Below, piece by piece: positions 36,354-45,033 of a stretch of DNA of 64,000 nucleotides. This stretch comes from Mixta theicola (GTDB taxonomy: Bacteria; Pseudomonadota; Gammaproteobacteria; Enterobacterales; Enterobacteriaceae). The DNA lies in contig NZ_NWUO01000005.1 in assembly GCF_002895925.1 (NCBI RefSeq), forward strand, positions 62,001 through 126,000, read 5' to 3'. The translations under genes were made by a program, and so were the position numbers. The notes under the pieces are model-generated. The model was not told the DNA's origin and did not search any database. It saw only the letters and a list, made by a program, of their open reading frames with translations. Every line of letters starts with the position of its first letter. The first letter of the stretch is position 1.

Positions 36354-37772
36354 ATGTCTTACGTTAACAGTAATTTAGATATAAACGATATGCACAGACG
36401 CAAGGTGCGTCGAATGAATCTGTTTATCTCTTTTTCCGCCGCGCTGGCTGGCCTGCTGTTTGGGCTGGATATTGGCGTGATTGCCGGCGCTTTACCCTTT
36501 ATTACTCACCATTTTTCCCTGTCCAGCCACCAACAGGAGTGGGTCGTCAGCAGTATGATGCTCGGCGCGGCGCTGGGTGCGATCTGTAACGGCTGGGTCT
36601 CTTCCCGCCTGGGGCGCAAATACAGCCTGATGGCTGGCGCAGTGTTATTTATTCTTGGCTCGCTGGGCTCCGCTTTTGCCAACAGTCTTGAGGCGCTGCT
36701 GGCGGCGCGCGTGGTGCTGGGCGTAGCGGTTGGCATCGCCTCTTATACCGCCCCGCTCTACCTTTCTGAAATGGCCAGCGAGCATATTCGCGGCAAAATG
36801 ATCAGCATGTATCAGCTGATGATCACTTTTGGCATCCTGCTGGCGTTTCTGTCCGATACCGCGCTGAGCTACAGCGGCAACTGGCGCGCCATGCTGGGCA
36901 TTCTGGCGCTACCGGCGGTGGTATTATTCGGTCTGGTGATTTTTCTGCCTAACAGTCCGCGCTGGCTGGCGGCGAAAGGCTTACATATCGAAGCGGAAGA
37001 AGTGCTGCGGATGCTGCGCGATACCTCCGATAAAGCCCGCGCCGAGCTTAATGAGATCCGTCAAAGCCTGCAGATGAAACAGGGCGGCTGGACGCTGTTT
37101 AAGCGCAACAGCAACGTACGCCGGGCGGTATTCCTGGGCATGCTGCTACAGGCGATGCAGCAGTTTACCGGCATGAACATCATTATGTATTACGCGCCGC
37201 AGATTTTTAAAATGGCGGGCTTTAGCAATACGCAACAGCAGATGATGGCGACGGTGGTGGTTGGGTTAACCTTTATGCTGGCAACGCTGATCGCGGTGTT
37301 TACCGTGGATAAGGCGGGCAGAAAGCCGGTGCTGAAAATTGGCTTTTCGGTTATGGCCTTTGCTACGCTGGTGCTGGGCTACTGCCTGATGCAGGCCGGG
37401 AAAGGCGAAATCACTTCCGGTCTGTCGTGGCTTTCGGTTGGGATGACCATGATGTGCATTGCGGGCTATGCCATGAGCGCCGCGCCGGTCGTCTGGATCC
37501 TCTGCTCGGAAATCCAGCCGCTGAAATGCCGGGATTTTGGCATCACCTGCTCCACCACTACTAACTGGGTGGCCAATATGATTATTGGCGCGACGTTCCT
37601 GACGCTGCTGGATACCATTGGCGCTGCAGGCACCTTCTGGTTATATACCGGCTTTAATGTGGCGTTTATCGCGATTACTTTCTGGCTGATCCCGGAAACG
37701 AAAAACGTCACGCTGGAACATATTGAGAAGAACCTGATGGCCGGTAAAAAGCTGCGGGATTTAGGGCAGTAA
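36354..37772 (+). CDS. araE: AraE, L-arabinose:H+ symporter
   Basis: This 472-residue sugar porter has exactly the length of E. coli AraE and long identical blocks, such as [61 protein letters not shown] and [13 protein letters not shown]. It is a 12-TM MFS proton symporter for L-arabinose. GalP is the nearest alternative, but the length, [19 protein letters not shown] block and AraC-like operator favour AraE. No ara catabolic genes or araC are in the window, so it is a detached member of the regulon. Confidence 0.9.
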   Translation: MSYVNSNLDINDMHRRKVRRMNLFISFSAALAGLLFGLDIGVIAGALPFITHHFSLSSHQQEWVVSSMMLGAALGAICNGWVSSRLGRKYSLMAGAVLFILGSLGSAFANSLEALLAARVVLGVAVGIASYTAPLYLSEMASEHIRGKMISMYQLMITFGILLAFLSDTALSYSGNWRAMLGILALPAVVLFGLVIFLPNSPRWLAAKGLHIEAEEVLRMLRDTSDKARAELNEIRQSLQMKQGGWTLFKRNSNVRRAVFLGMLLQAMQQFTGMNIIMYYAPQIFKMAGFSNTQQQMMATVVVGLTFMLATLIAVFTVDKAGRKPVLKIGFSVMAFATLVLGYCLMQAGKGEITSGLSWLSVGMTMMCIAGYAMSAAPVVWILCSEIQPLKCRDFGITCSTTTNWVANMIIGATFLTLLDTIGAAGTFWLYTGFNVAFIAITFWLIPETKNVTLEHIEKNLMAGKKLRDLGQ

Positions 37773-37826
37773 CGGCCGCCCGGACAATGCCAAATGCCTT
37801 TCCGGCAGCTTTATTAAAGATATTCC

Positions 37827-37862
37827 CCGTTCGGACCTGCACAGCAGGCCGAACGGTTTTGT
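37827..37862 (+). terminator. Terminator of araE
   Basis: The stem CCGTTCGG(a)CCTGC / GCAGG-CCGAACGG with loop ACA is followed by TTTT. It lies 55 bases after the araE stop. Confidence 0.8.
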
Positions 37863-37998
37863 ATTATGGCGTTACCGTTGCTGCATGCGGCGCGTTTTTC
37901 TTCCTCTTTAGTATAGTGTAACTAAGAAAGAGATTAGCGCTGCGCTCCGCTATCTTCATCACCCTTCCGGTTATTCATTCCGCCAAAGCCCGCTTTTT

Positions 37999-38012
37999 TT
38001 GATACTGCACAA
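37999..38012 (+). promoter_or_regulatory. Possible FNR half-consensus site upstream of torY
   Basis: TTGAT-ACTG-CACAA resembles the FNR site TTGAT-N4-ATCAA in its left half. It lies 84 bases before the torY start. The 324-base gap (37773-38096) also holds the araE terminator; I did not find convincing TorR boxes. Confidence 0.3.
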
Positions 38013-38096
38013 CCCGCACCTACTTATTTAGAGGTATACAAACCTGCTTTTTTTTAACGGGCACGACGTTTAAATAATAATAAACCAGGAGGTTAC

Positions 38097-39263
38097 ATGG
38101 CGAGGAACAGGCGGTTTTTAAGCTTTGCATGGCTTAAAAGCTGGCGGATTATGGGGCTGTTATTGCTGGGAGCGATAGTCGGCGTTGTGGTATTGGCTGG
38201 CAGCGTCACGATAATGCATAAGACCAGCGACAGCGAATTTTGTGTTTCATGCCACAGCATGCAGCGTCCGCTGGCGGAATATCAGGGCAGCATCCACTTT
38301 CAAAATCCAGCGGGTATCCGTGCAGAGTGCGCCGACTGCCATGTTCCGCCTCAGCCGGTTGATTATATGCTGACAAAAATGGGCGCGCTGAAGGATGTGG
38401 TCGGTGAAATCAGCGGCAAAATCGATAGCGAAGAGAAATATAACGCCCATAAGCTCACCATGGCAGAATCGGTCTGGAAAACCATGAAGGCCAACGATTC
38501 AGCCACCTGTCGCAGCTGTCACAGCTTTGACGCAATGGATGTGCTGGCTCAGCGGCCGGAAGCGCGTAAAGCGCATCCCGTGGCAATTCGTGAAGGCCAG
38601 ACCTGTATCGACTGCCACCGCGGCGTCGCCCATATTCTGCCGGATATGAGCGCCAGCAACGCCAGCGGCGCCACGCAGCTGCTAACCGCCGCCGCCCATA
38701 CCCCGGCGCAGGCGACCCGGCTATACGCCGTCGCTACCCAGCCTTTCCGCCTCGCCCCCGATTCCGACCAGCCTGACGGCACGCTGTTCCCTTCCAGCGA
38801 AATCACCGTGCTACAGCGCGACGGAGAACAGCTGCAGGCGCGCCTTAACGGCTGGCAGCAGCAGGATGTGCCCGGCGCTATCTATGCAGCGCCGGGAAAA
38901 CGCATTATGAGCGCGGTACTGGCTGATAGCGCGGCAGAGAAAGTCAGCGTACTCAGCACGCAGACCGACAGCGAAACCGGCCAGCAGTGGAATCAGGTTT
39001 CACTCACCTTTTGGCTGCCGAAAAAAATCCTGATCGAAGACCAGCAGAAAATCTGGCAGTACGCCGCCGGGCTGATGTCAGCCAACTGTACCGGCTGTCA
39101 CGGCCTGACCGCGCTGAATCATTTCACAGCGAATCAGTGGATTGGCGTGATGAAAGGGATGGCGCCGCGCACCTCGCTGGATGAGGAGCAGCTGCGCCTG
39201 CTGACCCAGTACGCGCAGAAACATGCCAGCGATATGGCGAATACAGAGGAAAGCGAAAAATGA
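38097..39263 (+). CDS. torY: TorY-like pentaheme c-type cytochrome (NapC/NirT family)
   Basis: This 388-residue membrane-anchored cytochrome has a TM segment at about 18-38. Four N-terminal heme motifs (CVSCH 49-53, CADCH 78-82, CRSCH 138-142, CIDCH 170-174) and a fifth C-terminal CTGCH at 331-335 give the TorC/TorY architecture. The blocks HKTSD, EYQG, GIRAECADCH and ATCRSCHSFDAMD resemble TorY more than TorC. It passes electrons from menaquinol to the periplasmic TMAO/S-oxide reductase. Its TGA overlaps the next ATG. The ribosome site AGGAGG is strong. Confidence 0.88.
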   Translation: MARNRRFLSFAWLKSWRIMGLLLLGAIVGVVVLAGSVTIMHKTSDSEFCVSCHSMQRPLAEYQGSIHFQNPAGIRAECADCHVPPQPVDYMLTKMGALKDVVGEISGKIDSEEKYNAHKLTMAESVWKTMKANDSATCRSCHSFDAMDVLAQRPEARKAHPVAIREGQTCIDCHRGVAHILPDMSASNASGATQLLTAAAHTPAQATRLYAVATQPFRLAPDSDQPDGTLFPSSEITVLQRDGEQLQARLNGWQQQDVPGAIYAAPGKRIMSAVLADSAAEKVSVLSTQTDSETGQQWNQVSLTFWLPKKILIEDQQKIWQYAAGLMSANCTGCHGLTALNHFTANQWIGVMKGMAPRTSLDEEQLRLLTQYAQKHASDMANTEESEK

Positions 39264-41737
39264 AAAAAAATCTTACCTCCGGCTGGTCCCGCCGACGTTT
39301 TTTACAGGCGGGCAGCGGCTTGCTGGCCGCCGGCGCGCTGCATTTCGGCTACAGCAAAACCGCGCTGGCTAAGGCTATCAGCCAGGCGCTGCCGCAGTTT
39401 ACCGCCCTGCGCCCGGCGCAAAAGGGCATTCTGACCGCCGCGCACTGGGGCGCTTTTGAAGCGATCGTTGAAGAGGGGCGTATGACTGGCGTACAGCCGG
39501 TCTCTGACGATCCGGCGCCGAACGAACTGATAACTATGGCTCCCTGGCAGGTTTATGCGCCGAACCGCATCAAAACGCCGATGGTGCGTAAAAGCTGGCT
39601 GGAAAACGGGCCCGGCAGCCATCCTGAACGGCGCGGATGCGATGAGTGGGTCGCGGTCAGCTGGGATAAGGCGATCGCGCTGGTTAGCGCGGAAATACAA
39701 CGCCTGCAGCAAAATTACGGGCCTTCTGCTATTTACGCCGGCTCCTATGGCTGGAAAAGCACCGGTATGCTGCACAACTGCCGCGCCCTGCTGCATCGTC
39801 TGATGAACCTGTCCGGCGGCTTTCTCAGCTATAGCGGCGACTATTCTACCGGCGCAGCCCAGGTGATTATGTCGCATGTGGTTGGTTCGATGGAGGTTTA
39901 TGAGCAGCAAACCAGCTGGCCCAACGTGCTGGAGCACAGCGAACTGGTGATTCTGTGGGGCTGTAATCCCCAAACCACGCTGAAAAACAGCTGGAACGTG
40001 CCGGATCACGTGGGCCTGGAGGGTTTTGCCCGGCTGGCAGATAAAGGCGTCAGGGTCATTACCATCGATCCGATTCATCAGCCAGGGGCAAAACAGCTGA
40101 ACGCCCAGTGGATCGCGCCGCACGCCTATACCGACAGCGCAATGATGCTGGGCATCGCCCACACCTTGCTCAGCGAGCAATTGTACGATGCGGCCTTTCT
40201 GCAGCGTTACACCGTCGGTTTCGATCGCTTCCGCGCCAGCCTGCTGGGCGAAGATGACGGCGTGGTGAAAAATGCGGAATGGGCCAGCGGGATCTGCGGC
40301 ATCGGGGCGGATACCCTTCGTCAGCTGGCGCGTGAAATGGCGCAAAAGCGCACCATGATCATGGCCGGCTGGGGTATTCAACGTCAGCAGCACGGCGAGC
40401 AGCCGCACTGGCTGTTGGTTACGCTGGCGGCGATGCTGGGCCAGATTGGTCTGCCGGGCGGCGGTTTCGGCTTTAGTTACCACTACTCTTCCGGCGGCAG
40501 CCCGACGGCGCGCGGCGGTATTATTGCCGGCATCAGCGCGGGCGACGCGCCCAAAAACGCACCCGCGCCGATTCCGGTGGCGCGCATCGCAGACTGCCTG
40601 GCGAACCCCGGCAAGACGATCCCTTTTAACGGCCGTCAGGTGACCTATCCGGACGTAAAAATGGTCTACGTCGCGGGCGGTAATCCTTTTCATCATCACC
40701 AGGACACCAATAATCTGCTGCAGGCGTGGCGGCGGCCGGAAACCATCGTGGTGCAGGAGCCATACTGGACGGCTACCGCTAAGCACGCTGATATTGTGCT
40801 GCCCTGCACCACCAGCTATGAACGCAACGATCTGGAGTTGGGCGGCGACTATTCCCAGCTGTATGTTTTCCCGATGCGTCAGTGCGTTGCGCCACAGCAT
40901 CAGGCACGCAACGACTTTGATATTTTCCGGGCGATAGCGGCGCGCCTCGGCGTAGAGCAGGCCTTTACCGAAGGCCGGGATGAGATGCTGTGGCTGAAAG
41001 CGATGTACGACAATATGAAAGGCCAGGCGCGCACCGCAGGCGTGGCGCTGCCGCCGTTCGCTATGTTCTGGCAGTCGAACAGCTATATCCGTTTTCCGAT
41101 CCCTGAAGCCAATAAACAGTGGGTGCGCTTTGCGGATTTTCGCGCCGACCCGCTGCTTAATCCGCTGGGTACGCCTTCCGGCAAGATTGAAATCTTCTCG
41201 CAGCGCATCGCCGCCATGCAGTATCCCGATTGTCCGGGGCTGCCCGGCTGGCTGGTGCCGCAGGAGTGGCACGGCAGCGAACTGGCTGAACGCTGGCCGC
41301 TGTCGCTCAACACCGCGCATCCCGCCCTGCGGCTGCATTCACAGCTGGATAATACTCCGCTGCGCGAGAAACATGCCGTCGCCAACCGCGAGGAAATTCT
41401 GATCAATCCGCAGGATGCCGCCCGGCGCGAAATTCGCAGCGGCGATCTGGTTCGCGCCTTTAACGCTCGCGGTCAGATTCTGGTCGGCGCGGTGGTTACG
41501 GCGGATATTCGTCCCGGCGTAGTGCGTATCAGCGAAGGCGCCTGGTACGATCCCGCCGAGCCTGCCCAGCCCGGCACGCTGTGCCGCAACGGCAATGTGA
41601 ACTGCCTGACCGTAGATATTGGCACCTCCATGCTGGCGCAGGGCAACTGCGGCCATATGGCGCAGCTGGAGATTGAAAAATATCAGGGCGACGCGCCGCC
41701 AAATACCGCGCATGCCATGCCGCCCGGCGTGGTCTGA
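39260..41737 (+). CDS. torZ: TorZ-like TMAO / S- and N-oxide reductase, molybdopterin enzyme
   Basis: This 825-residue DMSO-reductase-family enzyme has a Tat signal (SRRRFLQAG at residues 10-18). The Mo-ligand serine lies in YSGDYSTGAAQV; other blocks are GSMEVYEQQTSWP, GWGIQRQQHGEQ, GGGFGFSYHYS and LPCTTSYERNDLE. It reduces trimethylamine N-oxide or biotin/methionine sulfoxide in the periplasm. Similarity and pairing with a TorY-like cytochrome suggest TorZ, although TorA is close. No torD chaperone gene follows, unlike torCAD. It overlaps torY by four bases. Confidence 0.88.
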   Translation: MKKNLTSGWSRRRFLQAGSGLLAAGALHFGYSKTALAKAISQALPQFTALRPAQKGILTAAHWGAFEAIVEEGRMTGVQPVSDDPAPNELITMAPWQVYAPNRIKTPMVRKSWLENGPGSHPERRGCDEWVAVSWDKAIALVSAEIQRLQQNYGPSAIYAGSYGWKSTGMLHNCRALLHRLMNLSGGFLSYSGDYSTGAAQVIMSHVVGSMEVYEQQTSWPNVLEHSELVILWGCNPQTTLKNSWNVPDHVGLEGFARLADKGVRVITIDPIHQPGAKQLNAQWIAPHAYTDSAMMLGIAHTLLSEQLYDAAFLQRYTVGFDRFRASLLGEDDGVVKNAEWASGICGIGADTLRQLAREMAQKRTMIMAGWGIQRQQHGEQPHWLLVTLAAMLGQIGLPGGGFGFSYHYSSGGSPTARGGIIAGISAGDAPKNAPAPIPVARIADCLANPGKTIPFNGRQVTYPDVKMVYVAGGNPFHHHQDTNNLLQAWRRPETIVVQEPYWTATAKHADIVLPCTTSYERNDLELGGDYSQLYVFPMRQCVAPQHQARNDFDIFRAIAARLGVEQAFTEGRDEMLWLKAMYDNMKGQARTAGVALPPFAMFWQSNSYIRFPIPEANKQWVRFADFRADPLLNPLGTPSGKIEIFSQRIAAMQYPDCPGLPGWLVPQEWHGSELAERWPLSLNTAHPALRLHSQLDNTPLREKHAVANREEILINPQDAARREIRSGDLVRAFNARGQILVGAVVTADIRPGVVRISEGAWYDPAEPAQPGTLCRNGNVNCLTVDIGTSMLAQGNCGHMAQLEIEKYQGDAPPNTAHAMPPGVV

Positions 41738-41752
41738 TCGCCTGTTACCCAG

Positions 41753-41774
41753 CCGCCCCGACGCCGGGGCGGTT
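41753..41774 (+). terminator. Hairpin terminator of torYZ
   Basis: A perfect stem CCGCCCCG / CGGGGCGG with loop ACGC is followed by TTGT, 15 bases after the torZ stop. Confidence 0.6.
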
Positions 41775-41876
41775 GTACCTGACTTCCCTATTCGCTCCCC
41801 TGCTCCGTCCTTCTGCCGTTAATCATGCTAATTTTATTAACAGCTGCTGCTTCAGCGCTGAGCATAAGGAGAACTC

Positions 41877-42326
41877 ATGCAGATACGACCTTTTACCGAA
41901 GCCGACCGCCCTTTTTTGCGCACGCTATTTCTTGCCTCGCGTCAGGCAAGCTGGACGTGGCTTGATCCCGACGGCTGGCAGCTGGAAGATTTTGATCGGG
42001 TGGTATTAGGCGAAAAGGTACTGGTTGCCGAAGAGCATGGCCACCGGCTGGGTTTTGCCGCCTGGCTGGAAAACGACAATTTTCTGCACAGCCTGTTTAT
42101 CGATCCGCAGTATCAGGGGCGCGGCGTCGGCAGTGCGCTGCTGCAGGCGATACAGGAGCGTTTTACTTCTACCGGCGCGTTAAAGTGTCTGCTGGCGAAT
42201 AAGCACGCCCGGCAATTTTATCTGCATCACGGCTGGCAAATCGTTTCTGAAGGCGAAAGCGAACAGGGGCGCTACGTGCTAATGCATTATCAAAAAGCGG
42301 CGACGCTGCGCAGAGCAGGAAACTAA
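41877..42326 (+). CDS. GNAT-family N-acetyltransferase
   Basis: This 149-residue GNAT protein has the N-terminal IRPFTEADRPFL, a core strand VAEEHGHRLGFAAW, the beta-4 strand HSLFIDPQYQGRGVGSALL with the acetyl-CoA pyrophosphate loop QGRGVG, and the C-terminal ARQFYLHHGWQIV. The acceptor substrate cannot be told. A strong AAGGAGA ribosome site precedes the ATG. It stands alone between torZ and the alcohol dehydrogenase gene. Confidence 0.9.
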   Translation: MQIRPFTEADRPFLRTLFLASRQASWTWLDPDGWQLEDFDRVVLGEKVLVAEEHGHRLGFAAWLENDNFLHSLFIDPQYQGRGVGSALLQAIQERFTSTGALKCLLANKHARQFYLHHGWQIVSEGESEQGRYVLMHYQKAATLRRAGN

Positions 42327-42555
42327 ATTTAACTTATTGATAATATTCAATTAATTTGTTTAACAAGCGAAAAGCGTGAGCTTTCAGGGCCGTTTCTTAC
42401 TGTCAATGCCAGCGTGTCTGAACCGGTGGCCGTAGCGGGAAGGTTTCCCCAGGCTCGCCCCGCTAGTTTTATCTCTATCAGTCGTATGACGCATTTCAGA
42501 CCGTCGCGCCGGGCGTTCCGGCGCAGGCAGGTTTTAGATATTAATGGAGATAAAC

Positions 42556-43704
42556 ATGAGCTTTCAACTGGCATTACCGGGCATCAGCCTGCACGGCTAT
42601 GAGGCGATTGCCGATATGGCGCGGCTGCTGGCGCAAAAAAACTGGGGCAAGGCATTGATTGTTACCGATGCGCAGCTGGCCGGGCTGGGTTTAACCCGCA
42701 GCCTGACCGAAAGCCTGCAGCAACAGGCTATTCCTTACGCCCTGTTTACCGGCGTAGCGCCGAATCCTACCGAAGAGCAGGTGCAGGCCGGCATTGCCGC
42801 CTTTCATGCGCAGCAGTGCGATTTTCTGATCGCTTTTGGCGGCGGCAGCCCGATTGATACCGCCAAAGCGATTAAAATCCTTACCGCCAATCCGGGCCGG
42901 TCGGTGGATTACGCGGGCGTCGGCAAGGTGCGCCAGCCCGGCGTGCCGCTGGTCGCGATTAATACCACCGCCGGCACCGCTGCCGAAGCCACCAGCAACG
43001 CGGTGATCACCGACAGCGCCCGCCAGATTAAGCAGGTGATTATCGACAGCCACCTGATCCCCGATATTGCCGTTGACGATCCGGCGGTTATGCTGGGTAT
43101 TCCGCCCGATATCACGGCGGCAACCGGTATGGATGCGCTGACGCACGCGCTGGAAGCTTATGTTTCTCTGGGCGCGCATGTGCTGACCGATCCCTCAGCG
43201 CTGGAGGCGATCGCGCTGATCCGCCGCTGGCTGCCGGTTGCGGTTGCAGAAGGTCAGAATCGTGAGGCGCGGGAGATGATGGCCTGTGCGCAATATCTGG
43301 CGGGCATGGCCTTTAACAGCGCGGGGTTAGGTCTGGTGCATGCGCTGGCGCATCAGCCGGGCGCCACCCACGATCTTCCGCACGGCGTCTGCAATGCGAT
43401 TCTGCTGCCGGTGGTGGCGGCATTTAACCGCTCCGCCAGCGTGGCCCGCTTCGCCCGCATCGCCGCTGCGCTGGGCGTCGATACTTCCGCAATGGACGAC
43501 GAGGCCGCCAGCCACGCCGCGATTCAGGCGCTGCGCCAGCTTGCCGGACAGGTCGGGATCCCTTCCGGCTTTCGCCAGTTAGGTATTAAGGAGAGCGATA
43601 TTGAGGGCTGGCTGGATAAGGCGCTGGCCGATCCCTGCGCGCCAGCCAATCCCCGTACCGCTACGCGTGAGCAGGTACGGGAACTCTATCTACAGGCGCT
43701 GTAA
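42556..43704 (+). CDS. Iron-containing alcohol dehydrogenase (group III, YiaY-like)
   Basis: This 382-residue protein starts at the ATG at 42556 with GGAG nine bases upstream; the in-frame ATG at 42544 is less well placed. Family motifs are FGGGSPIDTAKAI, INTTAGTAAEATSNAVIT, ATGMDALTHALEAYVS and LVHALAHQPGATHDLPHGVCNA with the metal-binding histidines. It resembles YiaY/FucO and probably oxidises or reduces a short alcohol/aldehyde with NAD. The 229-base upstream gap is AT-rich at its left end and contains no gene. Confidence 0.9.
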   Translation: MSFQLALPGISLHGYEAIADMARLLAQKNWGKALIVTDAQLAGLGLTRSLTESLQQQAIPYALFTGVAPNPTEEQVQAGIAAFHAQQCDFLIAFGGGSPIDTAKAIKILTANPGRSVDYAGVGKVRQPGVPLVAINTTAGTAAEATSNAVITDSARQIKQVIIDSHLIPDIAVDDPAVMLGIPPDITAATGMDALTHALEAYVSLGAHVLTDPSALEAIALIRRWLPVAVAEGQNREAREMMACAQYLAGMAFNSAGLGLVHALAHQPGATHDLPHGVCNAILLPVVAAFNRSASVARFARIAAALGVDTSAMDDEAASHAAIQALRQLAGQVGIPSGFRQLGIKESDIEGWLDKALADPCAPANPRTATREQVRELYLQAL

Positions 43705-43707
43705 AGG

Positions 43708-44820
43708 TTACAGGGCGCGGAAGGCGATTTCGCCAGGGATAATCTCTCCCTGCCAGTAAAGCTCAGCCGCCACCGCGCCCGCCAGCTGGCGATAAGTCTC
43801 GGCGAACTCACTGTCCGGGCGGCGAATGACCGTGGGCTGGCCGGCATCGAGATCTTCACGCAGCGTAATATGCAGCGGCAGCTGGCCCAGCAGACGGGTA
43901 TGATATTTTTCCGCCAGCATCTCCGCCCCGCCGCTGCCGAAAATCGCTTCGTGATGGCCGCAGTTGCTGCAAATATGCATGCTCATGTTTTCCACCACGC
44001 CCAGCACCGGCACTTCGACCTTTTCAAACATGACGATCCCTTTGCGCGCATCGATCAACGCGACATCCTGCGGCGTCGTCACCACCAGCGCGCCGGTTAC
44101 CGGAACGTTTTGCGCCAGCGTCAGCTGAATATCGCCGGTGCCCGGCGGCATATCCAGAATCAGGTAATCCAGCTCCGGCCACAGCGTTTCATTAAGCAGC
44201 TGCATCAGCGCCTTGCTGGCCATCGGGCCGCGCCACACCATCGCGTTATCTTCGGTAACCAGATAGCCAATCGAGTTAGTGGCCAGGCCATGCACCATAA
44301 TCGGCGCCATATGCTTGCCGTCCGGCGAAGAGGGGCGCTGATCTTCGGTTCCCAGCATGGTCGGCACCGATGGGCCATAAATATCGGCATCCAGAATCCC
44401 GACTCTGGCGCCCTCAGCTGCCAGCGCCAGCGCCATATTTACCGCGGTGCTGGATTTTCCGACGCCGCCTTTACCTGAGCTAACGGCAATAATATTTTTC
44501 ACGCCGCTAACGCCCGGCTGGTTTTTTACGCGCTTCAGGGTGGCGATATCGTGGCTTAACCGCCAGTCAATCGCCTGCGCGCCGGTAATACGCAGCAGGT
44601 CGGCGCTGGTTTGTTCTTTTAACGCGGCAAATCCGCTGCCCCAGGCAAACGGCATTTTAATTTCAATATGCAGCCTGTCGTCCATTAACGCGACATGGTG
44701 CAGCGCCTTCAGCGCGGTGAGGTTATGCTTCAGCGTCGGATGTTCAAAAGTGGTCAATACGCCGGCGGTCATGGCGCGCAGCGTGTCGGGCGAAAAAGCC
44801 CCGTGGGATTGTAAACTCAT
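43708..44820 (-). CDS. apbC: ApbC/Mrp, iron-sulfur cluster carrier ATPase
   Basis: This 370-residue Mrp/NBP35-family P-loop protein matches the E. coli length of 369. The N-terminal MIP18-like domain (residues 1-95) is followed by a deviant Walker A SSGKGGVGKSSTAV, the switch DADIYGPSVPTML, LDMPPGTGDIQL and the cluster-binding CSNC near residue 283. It delivers Fe-S clusters to apo-proteins. It is divergent from metG across 213 bases, the same arrangement as E. coli mrp-metG. The converging stop with the alcohol dehydrogenase gene is only three bases away. Confidence 0.95.
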   Translation of the reverse strand: MSLQSHGAFSPDTLRAMTAGVLTTFEHPTLKHNLTALKALHHVALMDDRLHIEIKMPFAWGSGFAALKEQTSADLLRITGAQAIDWRLSHDIATLKRVKNQPGVSGVKNIIAVSSGKGGVGKSSTAVNMALALAAEGARVGILDADIYGPSVPTMLGTEDQRPSSPDGKHMAPIMVHGLATNSIGYLVTEDNAMVWRGPMASKALMQLLNETLWPELDYLILDMPPGTGDIQLTLAQNVPVTGALVVTTPQDVALIDARKGIVMFEKVEVPVLGVVENMSMHICSNCGHHEAIFGSGGAEMLAEKYHTRLLGQLPLHITLREDLDAGQPTVIRRPDSEFAETYRQLAGAVAAELYWQGEIIPGEIAFRAL

Positions 44821-45033
44821 CCCTTCTCCTTGTGGTTCAGGTTATTTTATGTCCGGTCTGCCGCCTGTCCCGATAACGAACGCTTCCCGGCCATAAGTTG
44901 ATGTTTCTAAGCATACCAGAAGCCCGTCCAAATCGTATTTGTCTGTCAATGCGCGAAATCCGTTTGTTTACGTCAGGTCGGGCTTTCGGTTACCATCTAA
45001 GGCCCTTTTTAACCAAAAGAAATAAGTCCCGCT

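Noticed and set aside
37981-38096. TorR boxes upstream of torY
   Set aside because: No decamer close to CTGTTCATAT occurs in tandem; only a weak GTTATTCAT match was seen.
39302-41338. 678-codon open frame antisense to torZ
   Set aside because: It is rich in Arg, His and Gln as expected for the shadow of a high-GC gene, has no family motif, and the plus-strand frame is a clear TMAO reductase.
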